Below are positions 8,237-15,883 of a stretch of DNA of 48,697 nt, piece after piece. Source of the DNA: Wenjunlia vitaminophila DSM 41686 (GTDB taxonomy: Bacteria > Actinomycetota > Actinomycetes > Streptomycetales > Streptomycetaceae); contig NZ_KB904676.1 of NCBI RefSeq assembly GCF_000380165.1, forward strand, positions 2,676-51,372. The letters are read 5' to 3'. Numbering within the stretch: position 1 is the stretch's first letter; each line of letters opens with the position of its first letter. The position numbers and the translations under genes are program-made. The notes beneath the pieces are model-generated. The model was not told where the DNA came from, searched no databases, and saw nothing but the letters and a program-made list of their open reading frames with translations.

Positions 8237-8623
8237 TCAGCCGGCCGGCCCGCGGAGCGGCGCCGGCCGGTAGACGACCCAGGTCTTGGGGGTTTCGGAG
8301 ACCCGCACCGCGGTGAGCTCGGGCAGTTGCTCCCGCCACAGGTCGTGTATCCACACCGCGAGGTTCTCCGCCGACGGTGAGACCCCGTCCATCACCTCGT
8401 TGAGGTGGCGGTGGTCCAGCGTGTCATCGAGCCACTTCTTGAAGACGTCCAGCTCCCGGTAGTCGCGCACGAAACCGGCGTGGTTCAGCTCCGCGCGCGG
8501 CGCTGAGAGCTCCAGCACCACGACGTAGTTGTGGCCGTGCATCCGGGCACAGGGATGCCCCTCCGGGAGTCGGTCCAGCACGTGGCTCGACGAGAAGTGG
8601 AACTCCTTGGTGATCGTCAACAT
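8237..8623 (-). CDS. 6-carboxytetrahydropterin synthase / PTPS family (QueD-like)
   Basis: The 128-residue protein belongs to the 6-pyruvoyl-tetrahydropterin synthase fold, which converts dihydroneopterin triphosphate in queuosine or deazapurine pathways. The zinc ligands are visible as His14 (FSSSH) and His29/His31 (MHGHNY). The catalytic Cys25 lies four residues before HGH, as in QueD. LDHRHLNEV and the substrate-binding Glu in SAENLA follow. Length and start agree with the family (MLTITKEFHF), and GGGGAG precedes the ATG at 8623. No other deazapurine genes are near, so the pathway remains open. It is convergent with the efflux gene. Confidence 0.88.
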   Translation of the reverse strand: MLTITKEFHFSSSHVLDRLPEGHPCARMHGHNYVVVLELSAPRAELNHAGFVRDYRELDVFKKWLDDTLDHRHLNEVMDGVSPSAENLAVWIHDLWREQLPELTAVRVSETPKTWVVYRPAPLRGPAG

Positions 8624-8818
8624 GGCGATTGCAGCTCCCCCACCTCGCGCCTGAGGTGCCCGGTCGGCACAACACATCCCTAGCGTCGCGAGCGAGGCGT
8701 TCCCGCACGCAGTGCTGTGCCCACCGTAGAACAGCGCTCCACCCACGGTCACCAGTGAGTACCCGTCAGCCCGCGGGTGAGGCGCCGCACTCGCCGGGGC
8801 ACCGCCTGCCCCGGGTCG

Positions 8819-9577
8819 CTAGCCGGCCTGGGCCGGTGTGGCCGGCGCCAGTTGCTCGTACGGGTACAGGGCGGTGCGGGCGTCCAGGTCGATGGCGTTG
8901 GCGCCGGACGGGGACGGCAGCCGGAGAACGGCGTCGAGCGCCGGCCCCAGTCGGCCGCAGCCCGACACCCGTGGCGCAGCGAACCCGTCGTCCGCGACGC
9001 CGAACGAGACGACCAGCGGGTCCCGGGAGACCACCGTGGTGGGATCGGTCTGCTGGAGCACCAGGTGGACCGGGGCGTCGTCGGTGCCGATGGTGCAGCC
9101 GTGCGGCACCCCCGGGCCGGTGATCGGGAACGTCAGGGCCAGTTCTCCGCGTCGCTGGTCGTCGGCCTGGAAGTCGGAGTAGCCCGCGTACCGGGGGGTG
9201 ACCTTCCACGTGGTTCCCAGGACCGGCAGGGGGGCGGCCTTCATCTCGCCGAAGACCTGCTGGTACTCGCCGTCCACCGTGCCCTCGGCAAAGGTGAGCG
9301 TCATGGGCACGTCGATGGCCTGGTCGATGCGCCCCAGGGTCAGCCTTCCGGTCGCGGACATCACCTCGCAGCGCCAGTCGGCTGGGGCGGCGCCGGCGGG
9401 GAGGTCCGCGCGGTCGGGGCAGCCCCGGGTGTCGAACTCGACGGGGGCGGGGGCCTGTGACGTGCCCGCGGGTTCCGCGTGGGCCGTTGCGGGGGTGGCG
9501 GTCACCCCCACGGCGAGAGCGGAGAGCGCCACCGCGAAGCGGCGGACGCGGGCGTGACCGGGGGTGGTGCGGGGCAT
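8819..9577 (-). CDS. Secreted protein of unknown function, regulated with ArsR neighbour
   Basis: The 252-residue protein begins with a classic signal peptide: MPRTTPGHARVRR, a hydrophobic core FAVALSALAVGVTA, and probable cleavage after THA (about residue 35). The mature part has Cys pairs (RGCPDR, WRCEV, HGCTIG, SGCGRL), suggesting disulfides outside the cell, and no motif I recognise. ATG at 9577 was chosen because it starts the signal peptide. The gene is divergent from an ArsR-type regulator, and the shared region holds a symmetric set of TGCAGA/TCTGCA elements. I infer it is the target of that regulator. Confidence 0.7.
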   Translation of the reverse strand: MPRTTPGHARVRRFAVALSALAVGVTATPATAHAEPAGTSQAPAPVEFDTRGCPDRADLPAGAAPADWRCEVMSATGRLTLGRIDQAIDVPMTLTFAEGTVDGEYQQVFGEMKAAPLPVLGTTWKVTPRYAGYSDFQADDQRRGELALTFPITGPGVPHGCTIGTDDAPVHLVLQQTDPTTVVSRDPLVVSFGVADDGFAAPRVSGCGRLGPALDAVLRLPSPSGANAIDLDARTALYPYEQLAPATPAQAG

Positions 9578-9639
9578 GCGGGCTCCTGACAGCGGACGGA
9601 CGTGGAGGGCGTGGGACGTGGTCCCACGACCCGGATACT

Positions 9640-9699
9640 TGCAGACTTTTCTCTGCACACATAGCTCTGCAGAGAAAAACTTGCAGAATTTCCTCTGCA
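9640..9699. promoter_or_regulatory. Symmetric multi-site operator between secreted-protein gene and ArsR-type regulator
   Basis: Two copies of TGCAGA-N6-TCTGCA (9640-9657 and 9682-9699) start exactly 42 bases apart, about four helical turns. A central palindrome TCTGCAGA lies at 9666-9673. All half-sites are arranged symmetrically about 9669.5, with 8-base gaps between the central and outer sites. The stretch lies 25 bases upstream of the ATG at 9724 and within the promoter region of the divergent gene. It is probably bound by the adjacent ArsR-type protein and controls both genes. Confidence 0.8.
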
Positions 9700-9723
9700 G
9701 ACTTCCCGCTGTAGGCTGCCCCC

Positions 9724-10317
9724 ATGGATGAACCGGAGGTGGCTCCCGCACCCGGCGACCAGCGGCGGACCGTCAGTGACCCGGCGGCCCTGAAGGCACT
9801 CGCCCACCCGCTGCGCCTGAAGATCCTCCGCCACCTGGGCGTCAACGGGCCGGCCACCTCCACCACCCTCGCCGCCGCCCTCGGCGAGAACACCGGGACC
9901 CTCAGCTACCACCTGCGGAGGCTCGAGCGCGGCGGCCTCATCGAGGACGTCCCGGAACGGGCCACCGGCCGGGAACGCTGGTGGCGGGCAGCACGCGGCC
10001 TCGACATGCGCAGGCCGCCGCAGGAGGAGATGACCGAGGGCGAACGCGCGGCGGTCCGCACCCTGGACGAAATGCGACTCGACGAGGACATCCAGCTCGC
10101 CCGGCGCTTCCTCACCGAACAGGCCGACTCGGGTGGCTGGCTCCAGGGTTCACGGAGCCTCAGCCACCTCACCAGGGAGGAGCTGATCGGTTTCCACGAC
10201 GCCTACCTCGACCTGCTGAGGCGTTTCTCCCGTGGACCCGAGGAGGCGCCGCCCGGCGCACGCCCCGTGCTCCTGCGGTGGTTCGCCCTCCCCGCCACCC
10301 CGGAGCGGGACCGCTGA
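9724..10317 (+). CDS. ArsR-family (HTH_20-type) winged-helix transcriptional regulator
   Basis: The 197-residue regulator has a winged helix at about 20-85. It reads DPAALKALAHPLRLKILRHL, then TSTTLAAALGENTGTLSYHLRRLERGGLI (helix 2-turn-recognition helix), then the wing with RERWWRAA. ArsR metal-binding cysteines are absent (no ELCVC motif), so it is not a classical metal sensor. The C-terminal half is helical with charged segments and may bind another ligand. ATG at 9724 lies just downstream of the symmetric operator. Autoregulation and control of the divergent secreted protein are inferred from the layout. Confidence 0.87.
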   Translation: MDEPEVAPAPGDQRRTVSDPAALKALAHPLRLKILRHLGVNGPATSTTLAAALGENTGTLSYHLRRLERGGLIEDVPERATGRERWWRAARGLDMRRPPQEEMTEGERAAVRTLDEMRLDEDIQLARRFLTEQADSGGWLQGSRSLSHLTREELIGFHDAYLDLLRRFSRGPEEAPPGARPVLLRWFALPATPERDR

Positions 10318-10412
10318 GCCGCCCCGCGCAGCCCGTTCGCCGGCGCGCCTGAAGTAGGGATGGGCCGTGCGCCCCGCACCCCGCGCGGAACCCCCGCCGC
10401 ACACCCCCGCGT

Positions 10413-11126
10413 TCAACTCCGCGGCTGCTGCCCCGGGGCGCGACTCCCCTGGATGCCGTCGAGGAGGTAGTCGAGGCCGAGGCGGAAGCTGACGTCCCAG
10501 TCGTTGCCTACCAGCGGGCCGTGGGCCGCCAGGGTGGGGTACCGGTCGCTGTGGGCCCGCAGGTACTCACCGGCGACCCGACGGGCGGCCTGTTCGTCCC
10601 CCGTCCGCCACGTGGCCTGCATCATGGCCGAACCGATGACGTAGTTGGACAGCGCGTACGCCGCGGCGGTCAGGTGCGGCTCGGCGAACCCGGCCGCGAG
10701 CAGGGTGGCGTGCAGGTACTCACTGCGGGTCAACACGTTGGGGCCCAGCATCGGCCGGCCGAGGAGGGTGGCCGACCAGGGGTGGGCCAGCAGCGCGCCC
10801 CGCCAGCCGTTGATCAGGGTGGCGACGGCCTCCCGCCAGTGCCCGGCGTCGGCCTCCGGGACGGGGACCTCTACGAAGATCCGGTCGAGGGCGAGGTCCA
10901 GCACGTCGTCCTTGGTGCTGACGTGCCAGTACAGGGTGGTGGAGCCGGTCCCGAGCCGTTCCGCGAGCCGTCGCATGGTCAGCCGCCCCACGCCCTCCTC
11001 GTCCAGCAGGGCCACCGCCTCCTCGACGATGCGGTCCCGGCTGAGCGGAGGGGCCTCTCGCCGCCCCCTGCCAGGTCGCAGCCACACGTCCCCGGGCGCT
11101 CCCGGCCTGTTCTCACTCGTCGTCAC
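10413..11126 (-). CDS. TetR-family regulator (tetracycline-repressor C-terminal type)
   Basis: This 237-residue repressor-like protein has a basic leader, then the TetR HTH (SRDRIVEEAVALLDEEGVGRLTMRRLAERLGTGSTTLYWHVSTKDDVL, about 30-75) with the family hallmark LYWHV. The C-terminal domain is of TetR_C type (helical; a HPWSATLLGRPMLGPN segment near 120). The start is GTG at 11126; the upstream open frame crosses the operator. It is divergent from the ABC-F-like gene. A palindrome TTGATCCAG-TCT-CTGGACCAA lies between them, so it probably represses that gene and itself. Confidence 0.88.
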   Translation of the reverse strand: MTTSENRPGAPGDVWLRPGRGRREAPPLSRDRIVEEAVALLDEEGVGRLTMRRLAERLGTGSTTLYWHVSTKDDVLDLALDRIFVEVPVPEADAGHWREAVATLINGWRGALLAHPWSATLLGRPMLGPNVLTRSEYLHATLLAAGFAEPHLTAAAYALSNYVIGSAMMQATWRTGDEQAARRVAGEYLRAHSDRYPTLAAHGPLVGNDWDVSFRLGLDYLLDGIQGSRAPGQQPRS

Positions 11127-11163
11127 GAAGCCAAGCCTAGTATGGTGATCGACCTCTGGATCG

Positions 11164-11184
11164 TTGATCCAGTCTCTGGACCAA
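11164..11184. promoter_or_regulatory. Probable TetR operator between divergent TetR and ABC-F-like genes
   Basis: TTGATCCAG (11164-11172) and CTGGACCAA (11176-11184) form an inverted repeat matching at 8 of 9 positions with a 3-base spacer. Further out, TGATCGA near 11145 and TCGATCA near 11188 form a second inverted pair. The repeats fill the short gap between the two starts and could overlap both promoters. Binding by the adjacent TetR is inferred. Confidence 0.6.
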
Positions 11185-11218
11185 CGTTCGATCACTTGGT
11201 GGAAAGGCGGTGCGGCAG

Positions 11219-12844
11219 GTGGGACACGTCGAAGTGGATCGACTGACCCACGTCCTCCCGGACGGGCGGCTGCTCCTGCACGAGGTGTCGTTCCGGGTCG
11301 GCGAGGGGGTCAAGGCAGGGCTCGTGGGACCGAACGGGGCCGGGAAGACCACCCTGCTGCGGCTGATCGCCGGCGACCTGGTGCCGGACGACGGCCGCGT
11401 GGCCCACTCCGGAGGGCTGGGGGTGATGCGGCAGTTCATCGGCAGTGTCCGGGACGGCCGGACCCTGCACGAGCTGTTGCTGTCCGTGGCGCCGTCCCCG
11501 GTGCGCTCGGCCGCCGCGGAGCTGGAACGGACGGAGTCCGCGCTGGCCGCACGCGGCGACGAGGACGCCCAGCTCTCCTACGCGCAGGCGATCAGCGACT
11601 TCTCCGACGCCGGCGGTTACGAGATGGAGGTGGTCTGGGACACCTGCACCACCGCCGCCCTGGGCCTTCCCTTCGACGCCGTCCGGGACCGGCCGGTGAA
11701 CACCCTGTCCGGCGGTGAACAGAAACGGCTCGTACTGGAGGCCCTGCTGCGCGGCCCGGACCAGGTGCTGCTGCTGGACGAGCCCGACAACTTCCTGGAC
11801 GTGCCCGCCAAACAGTGGCTGGAGGAACGGTTGCGGGCCACCGCCAAGACGGTGCTGCTGGTGTCGCACGACCGGCAGTTGCTGGCGAACGCCACCGACC
11901 GCATCGTCACCGTGGAGTCACGCGGCGTCTGGGTGCACGGCGCCGGCTTCACCACCTACGCCCAGGGACGGCAGGACAGGATCGAGCGTCTGGAGGAGCG
12001 ACGGCGTCGCTGGAACGAGGAACACGCCAAGCTCAAGCGCCTGGTGCACACCCTTCGGCAGACCGCTACGAACAACGACGCGGTGGCCTCCGCCTACCGC
12101 GCCGCCCGCACCCGGCTGAGCAGGTTCGAGGAGGCGGGCCCGCCCGAGCGCCCACCGAAGCGGCAGAACATCCGGATGCGGCTGCGCGGCGGCCGGACCG
12201 GCAAGCGCGCCGTCGTCTGCACGGCCCTGGGACTCACCGGCCTCATGCACCCCTTCGACACCGAGATCTGGTACGGGGAACGCGTCGCCGTCCTCGGCTC
12301 GAACGGCTCGGGCAAGTCCCACTTCCTGCGGCTGCTGGCGCAGGCCGCGGACGGTGCGACGCCCTCGGTGCGGCACAGCGGCTCGGTCCGCCTCGGCGCC
12401 CGCGTGGTCCCGGGCCACTTCGCCCAGACCCACGCCCGTCCCGACCTGCACGGGCGCACCCCGGTGGAACTGGTGACCGGCACCCACGCCCTGACCCTCA
12501 ACGACGCCATGGCCGCGCTCGCCCGCTACGAGCTCGCCCCGGCCGGACAGCAGCGCTTCGAGACCCTGTCCGGCGGCCAGCAGGCCAGGCTCCAGATCCT
12601 CCTGCTCGAGCTGTCCGGCGCCACCCTGCTCCTCCTCGACGAGCCCACCGACAACCTCGACCTGGCGAGCGCCGACGCCCTGCAACAGGGCCTCGCCTCG
12701 TTCTCCGGCACCGTCCTGGCCGTCACCCACGACCGCTGGTTCGCCGCGGACTTCGACCGCTTCCTGGTCTTCGGCGCCGACGGCAGCGTCTACGAGAGCG
12801 CCGAACCGGTCTGGCACGAGGGCCGGGTGGCCCGCCCGGGGTGA
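11219..12844 (+). CDS. ABC-F-like duplicated ATP-binding cassette protein
   Basis: The 541-residue soluble protein has two ATPase domains and no membrane segments, the layout of ABC-F translation factors and ribosome-protection proteins. Domain 1 has Walker A GPNGAGKTT (about 37-45), signature LSGGEQKRL and Walker B VLLLDEP. Domain 2 has GSNGSGKSH, LSGGQQARL and LLLLDEP, plus VTHDRW. A charged arginine/lysine-rich linker (RQDRIERLEERRRRWNEEH and following) lies between them. Two GTG starts are possible: 11210 (only 2 bases after GGAAAGG) and 11219 (11 bases). The latter begins the conserved (M)GHVEV. The TetR regulator upstream suggests drug-inducible expression, so antibiotic resistance is likely but not shown. 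Confidence 0.85.
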   Translation: MGHVEVDRLTHVLPDGRLLLHEVSFRVGEGVKAGLVGPNGAGKTTLLRLIAGDLVPDDGRVAHSGGLGVMRQFIGSVRDGRTLHELLLSVAPSPVRSAAAELERTESALAARGDEDAQLSYAQAISDFSDAGGYEMEVVWDTCTTAALGLPFDAVRDRPVNTLSGGEQKRLVLEALLRGPDQVLLLDEPDNFLDVPAKQWLEERLRATAKTVLLVSHDRQLLANATDRIVTVESRGVWVHGAGFTTYAQGRQDRIERLEERRRRWNEEHAKLKRLVHTLRQTATNNDAVASAYRAARTRLSRFEEAGPPERPPKRQNIRMRLRGGRTGKRAVVCTALGLTGLMHPFDTEIWYGERVAVLGSNGSGKSHFLRLLAQAADGATPSVRHSGSVRLGARVVPGHFAQTHARPDLHGRTPVELVTGTHALTLNDAMAALARYELAPAGQQRFETLSGGQQARLQILLLELSGATLLLLDEPTDNLDLASADALQQGLASFSGTVLAVTHDRWFAADFDRFLVFGADGSVYESAEPVWHEGRVARPG

Positions 12845-13021
12845 GCGCCCACGCGCGGGGGCCGCAGCCGGCCCCGGCGGTGGAACGCCGCACGGCGGCC
12901 CGGACGCCCGTCGGCGGGCGCCCGCATCCCCCACAGAGGACGCCCCCACACTGCCCCCCCCGGGCGGAGACCTCGGCCGAAAACCCGTTCGCCCCTCGCA
13001 GGAACCTGTCATCATCCCCGC

Positions 13022-13438
13022 ATGGAGATCCACCGCGTCACCCGGGCCGAGGCCGTCATGGACGCTGGGCACCTGTTCGACGCACCACCTCGGCCGGAGG
13101 CGACCGAGCGGTTCCTGGCGGACGCACGCCACCACCTCCTGATCGCCTACGTGGACGGCGTCCCAGCGGGCATGGTCACCGGCGTGGAGATGACACACCC
13201 GGACAAGGGGACCGAGATGTTCCTGTACGAGCTGGGGGTGGACGAGCGGTTCCGTAGGCGCGGTGTTGGCCGGGCCCTGACCCTGGCACTCGCTGACGTG
13301 GCGCGCGCACGCCACTGCTACGGCATGTGGGTCGCCACCGACGAGGGCAACTCCGCGGCACTGGCGACCTACGGCCGGGCCGGGGGCGCGCCGGAGGGCG
13401 GGCAGGTGATGTTCGAGTGGACCTTCGAGCAGACCTAG
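13022..13438 (+). CDS. GNAT acetyltransferase, aminoglycoside AAC(3)-I-like
   Basis: The 138-residue GNAT protein has the acetyl-CoA loop ELGVDERFRRRGVGRALTLAL (about 74-94), which contains R-R-x-G-V-G, and strand/helix segments GHLFDAPPRP, GVEMTHPDKGTEMFLYELGVD and YGMWVATDEGNSAALATYGRAGG. This pattern resembles aminoglycoside 3-N-acetyltransferase type I-like proteins common in actinomycete chromosomes. The substrate is not proven. ATG at 13022 gives the expected length. It follows the ABC-F-like gene by 177 bases, a gap that shows nothing notable apart from C-rich tracts. Confidence 0.8.
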   Translation: MEIHRVTRAEAVMDAGHLFDAPPRPEATERFLADARHHLLIAYVDGVPAGMVTGVEMTHPDKGTEMFLYELGVDERFRRRGVGRALTLALADVARARHCYGMWVATDEGNSAALATYGRAGGAPEGGQVMFEWTFEQT

Positions 13439-13546
13439 TTCCGTGGCGTGAACCCACGTGTCCCTGTGGTGTTGAGTCTCTGCATGACAGCTCTGATGAT
13501 GAGTCGTGCCGCTCCAGACGGGCGAACGGGCAGGAGGCGTGCGCAC

Positions 13547-14365
13547 ATGCGTGGTGTGAACGGCCTGACAGACCCCGGCGATTCCTTGCTGGCGATCTAT
13601 GACAACCAGCTACGGGGGGTCTTCCCGAACCCGTCGGCCGGGGTCTGGTGCGATGACGACGGGCCGCTCCTGCGCGTCGTGGGACAGACCCAGGCGCTGA
13701 TCACCGGCCCGCAACACATCGAGTTGCACGACGACGACCTGAGGCGTCTGATCACTCGGCAACGCGACTTCTTCGCGGAACGTGGCCTCCCAGTCGAGTG
13801 GCGGACCCACCGGCACGACGAGCCAGCATCACTCCCCAGTTGTCTGGAGTCAGCCGGCTTCACCCCAGGAAGAGAGAAGACGGTACTTGTCGGGCGAGCC
13901 GTTGACTTCGCCAGGGAACCGGCACCACCGCCGGGGGTCGTCCTGCGTCGCGTCGCCGCCGATCACGAAATGCGCCGGATCGCCGCGCTGGCCTCCGCGG
14001 TCTGGGGTGGCGACTGGACCTGGCTCGGCGACCACCTGATCCAGCGGATCGCCGCAGCTCCGGACGAGACCGCGGTTCTGGTGGCCGAGGCTGACGGCGA
14101 GGTCGTCGCTGCCGCCTGGCTGGTCTACAGGCCGGGCACCGACTTCGCCGGGCTTCGGGGCGGTTCGACCTTGGCCCCGTACCGCGGTCGCGGGATCTAC
14201 CGATCTCTCATCGCCGCCCGAGCCCAACTCGCCGCTGGACGCGGTGTGAAGTACCTGCAGGTCGACGCCTCCGACGAGAGCGCACCCATCCTGCGTCGCC
14301 TCGGGTTCTGCTCGGTCACCACCACCACGCCATACCTGTGGACGCCGTCCCGAACCACCAGTTGA
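13547..14365 (+). CDS. GNAT-family N-acetyltransferase
   Basis: The 272-residue protein has a C-terminal GNAT domain. DETAVLVAEADGEVVAAAWLVY (about 166-187) is strand pair 2-3, LRGGSTLAPYRGRGIYRSLIAARAQLA (about 196-222) contains the acetyl-CoA loop R-G-R-G-I/Y, and YLQVDASDESAPILRRLGF is the typical C-terminal strand/helix. The N-terminal 130 residues form a second, diverged GNAT-like half. The substrate is unknown. ATG at 13547 was chosen over the upstream frame because AGGAGG (13532-13537) sits 9 bases before it. Confidence 0.82.
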   Translation: MRGVNGLTDPGDSLLAIYDNQLRGVFPNPSAGVWCDDDGPLLRVVGQTQALITGPQHIELHDDDLRRLITRQRDFFAERGLPVEWRTHRHDEPASLPSCLESAGFTPGREKTVLVGRAVDFAREPAPPPGVVLRRVAADHEMRRIAALASAVWGGDWTWLGDHLIQRIAAAPDETAVLVAEADGEVVAAAWLVYRPGTDFAGLRGGSTLAPYRGRGIYRSLIAARAQLAAGRGVKYLQVDASDESAPILRRLGFCSVTTTTPYLWTPSRTTS

Positions 14366-14975
14366 GCACGGGTACCGGCTGGCCAGCCCCGACTCAGCCA
14401 CCTGGAGATCGTTTCCAGGCGCAAGTGATCACTGCCCGAGGGCGGTACGCCGCCGGGGAGGTCTCCGACCCGGACCGGGCAGCGTTCCGCGGTGGTGATC
14501 GCGGTTCGCACATGTGACCTGGCTCTTCGCGGGCTCGGTGCAGTAGCCGGTTCCGTTGGTCAGGCGATGCTCCGCGGGAGGTCGTCGGCCTGCTGTCGCC
14601 ATGACGGTTCGCGAGCGCGGTCAGTTCGACCCCACCCCGAACAGCCGCGAGCAGTCCCAGAAAAAGACGAAGATCCCAAGCGATCACCGAAGTAGCCAGG
14701 ATCTCGCCATTCGGCCTTGAAGGTACCCAGGAACAGTCGGAAAATGCTGGGGGGTTCACGAGATGGGTCGCCGTGCGGCGCCGAAGCCGCGCGAAGATTG
14801 TTTCCCGATCACTGGAGATCGTTTCCCGGCAGTCGGCAGGTTTCGCTCATCGTGGCGGTAACCCGAAACGTACTTCTTTCCAGGCCCTGGACTTCGCTGC
14901 TGGGGCCTCGAGACCGCCGGCAGCGGAGCTGCGTCACCCCGCAGACAAGGGCAGTCGCCTTGGGGGAGGAGTGTC
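14366..14975. other. Gene-free stretch upstream of CHAT operon, with repeated GATCGTTTCC motif
   Basis: No credible gene is seen. CTGGAGATCGTTTCC occurs at 14402-14416 and again at 14812-14826, and a related GATTGTTTCC occurs near 14797. The first copy is part of a palindrome CCTGGA-N7-TCCAGG (14401-14419). The operon promoter should lie in the last 150 bases. A minus-strand frame near 14400-14759 was considered as a decayed transposase end but is too weak. Confidence 0.4.
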
Positions 14976-15860
14976 ATGGGGTTACGCCAGCAACTGGACC
15001 GCGAGTACGAGCAGCTCCGGGCGGCGCAGATCGATCGCGCGCGGAGCAGCCCGACGCCCGCCCAGTGGCAGTCTCTGGTGGACAGGTACCGCGGCGCGTC
15101 ACGGGACCACCCAGATGTCGACGCCACCCGCGGCCTGGCCCGGGCGCTGTGGCGGTTGTCCATGACGCTGCACGCGGCAGGGGACCCGACCGGCGCACTG
15201 GGGCCCGGTCGGCAGGGAGTGGCCGAGTTCGACACCGCGTTCAGAAGGACGCTGGACTGGAACGCCGACGAGCAGTCACCTGCCGTCGACGCGGTACTGG
15301 CGGAGCTGCTCGTGGCCCGATGCGACCTCGCCGAAGCCGCCGCCGCGGCGGGGAAACCCGTTGAACGCATCCGTATCCTCGAGGGCGCACGCGAGATCGG
15401 CACCAGCATCACCGCGGGCCCACGCTCGCTACGCGCACTGGGGACGGTCTACCACAATCTGTCCATCGCGGAGTTGCACCGTCTGATGGAGAGCACTCGC
15501 CAAGGGAGCTTCGACGTCGATCTGAGGGCTCCCGCGCTGTCTGCGTCGCGTGCGGTTGAGACTCGGCTGAAGGCGGTCACACCGGCCGAGCCGTTGAGCA
15601 TCTGGGAACTCGCCAACACCTACATCCAGTACCTGCGGTGCCTGGGCATAGCCGAGGAACCCGAAGTTGCGGTGAGGGTGACCGAGCAGGCAGCGAAGCT
15701 CGTCGCGCTGCACTCCAAAGGGCCGCTCGCTGACCTCCGCCCCCAACTCACCGCCGCGGTGGCCATGCTGTGCATCGCGTACCCGACGCACGCCCGCAGG
15801 TTAGGCAGGGCACTCAGGTCCGCTCGGCCGCGCCGACCCTGGCGCCGGCGCGGGATCTGA
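14976..15860 (+). CDS. TPR-like helical protein, first gene of CHAT operon
   Basis: The 294-residue, all-helical protein has no enzymatic motif. Helical pairs such as TRGLARALWRLSMTLHAAGDPTGAL, AVDAVLAELLVARCDLAEAAAAAGKP and SLRALGTVYHNLSIAELHRLM recur at about 35-45 residue spacing, as in TPR solenoids. A repeat-containing protein next to a STAND NTPase may act as adaptor or sensor; this is inferred from context. The ATG at 14976 follows GAGGAG. The stop is 23 bases before the probable GTG of the CHAT gene, so they are co-transcribed. The C-terminus is unusually Arg-rich (RRLGRALRSARPRRPWRRR), perhaps from a drifted stop. Confidence 0.7.
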   Translation: MGLRQQLDREYEQLRAAQIDRARSSPTPAQWQSLVDRYRGASRDHPDVDATRGLARALWRLSMTLHAAGDPTGALGPGRQGVAEFDTAFRRTLDWNADEQSPAVDAVLAELLVARCDLAEAAAAAGKPVERIRILEGAREIGTSITAGPRSLRALGTVYHNLSIAELHRLMESTRQGSFDVDLRAPALSASRAVETRLKAVTPAEPLSIWELANTYIQYLRCLGIAEEPEVAVRVTEQAAKLVALHSKGPLADLRPQLTAAVAMLCIAYPTHARRLGRALRSARPRRPWRRRGI

Positions 15861-15883
15861 GACCCATGAAGGAGGGGACGGCG

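Noticed and set aside
11918-13546. Long minus-strand frame opposite the ABC-F-like gene
   Set aside because: Low-complexity composition and no homology; shadow frame.
14394-14759. Minus-strand frame with a helix-like LATSVIAWDLRLFLGLLAA segment as a transposase remnant
   Set aside because: Only a short hydrophobic patch suggests it; no catalytic or boundary signals are visible and the rest of the frame has no family likeness.
15866-15883. ATG at 15866 as start of the CHAT protein
   Set aside because: AAGGAGGGG at 15869-15877 lies after this ATG and fits GTG 15884 with 6 bases spacing; ATG 15866 is kept as the alternative only.
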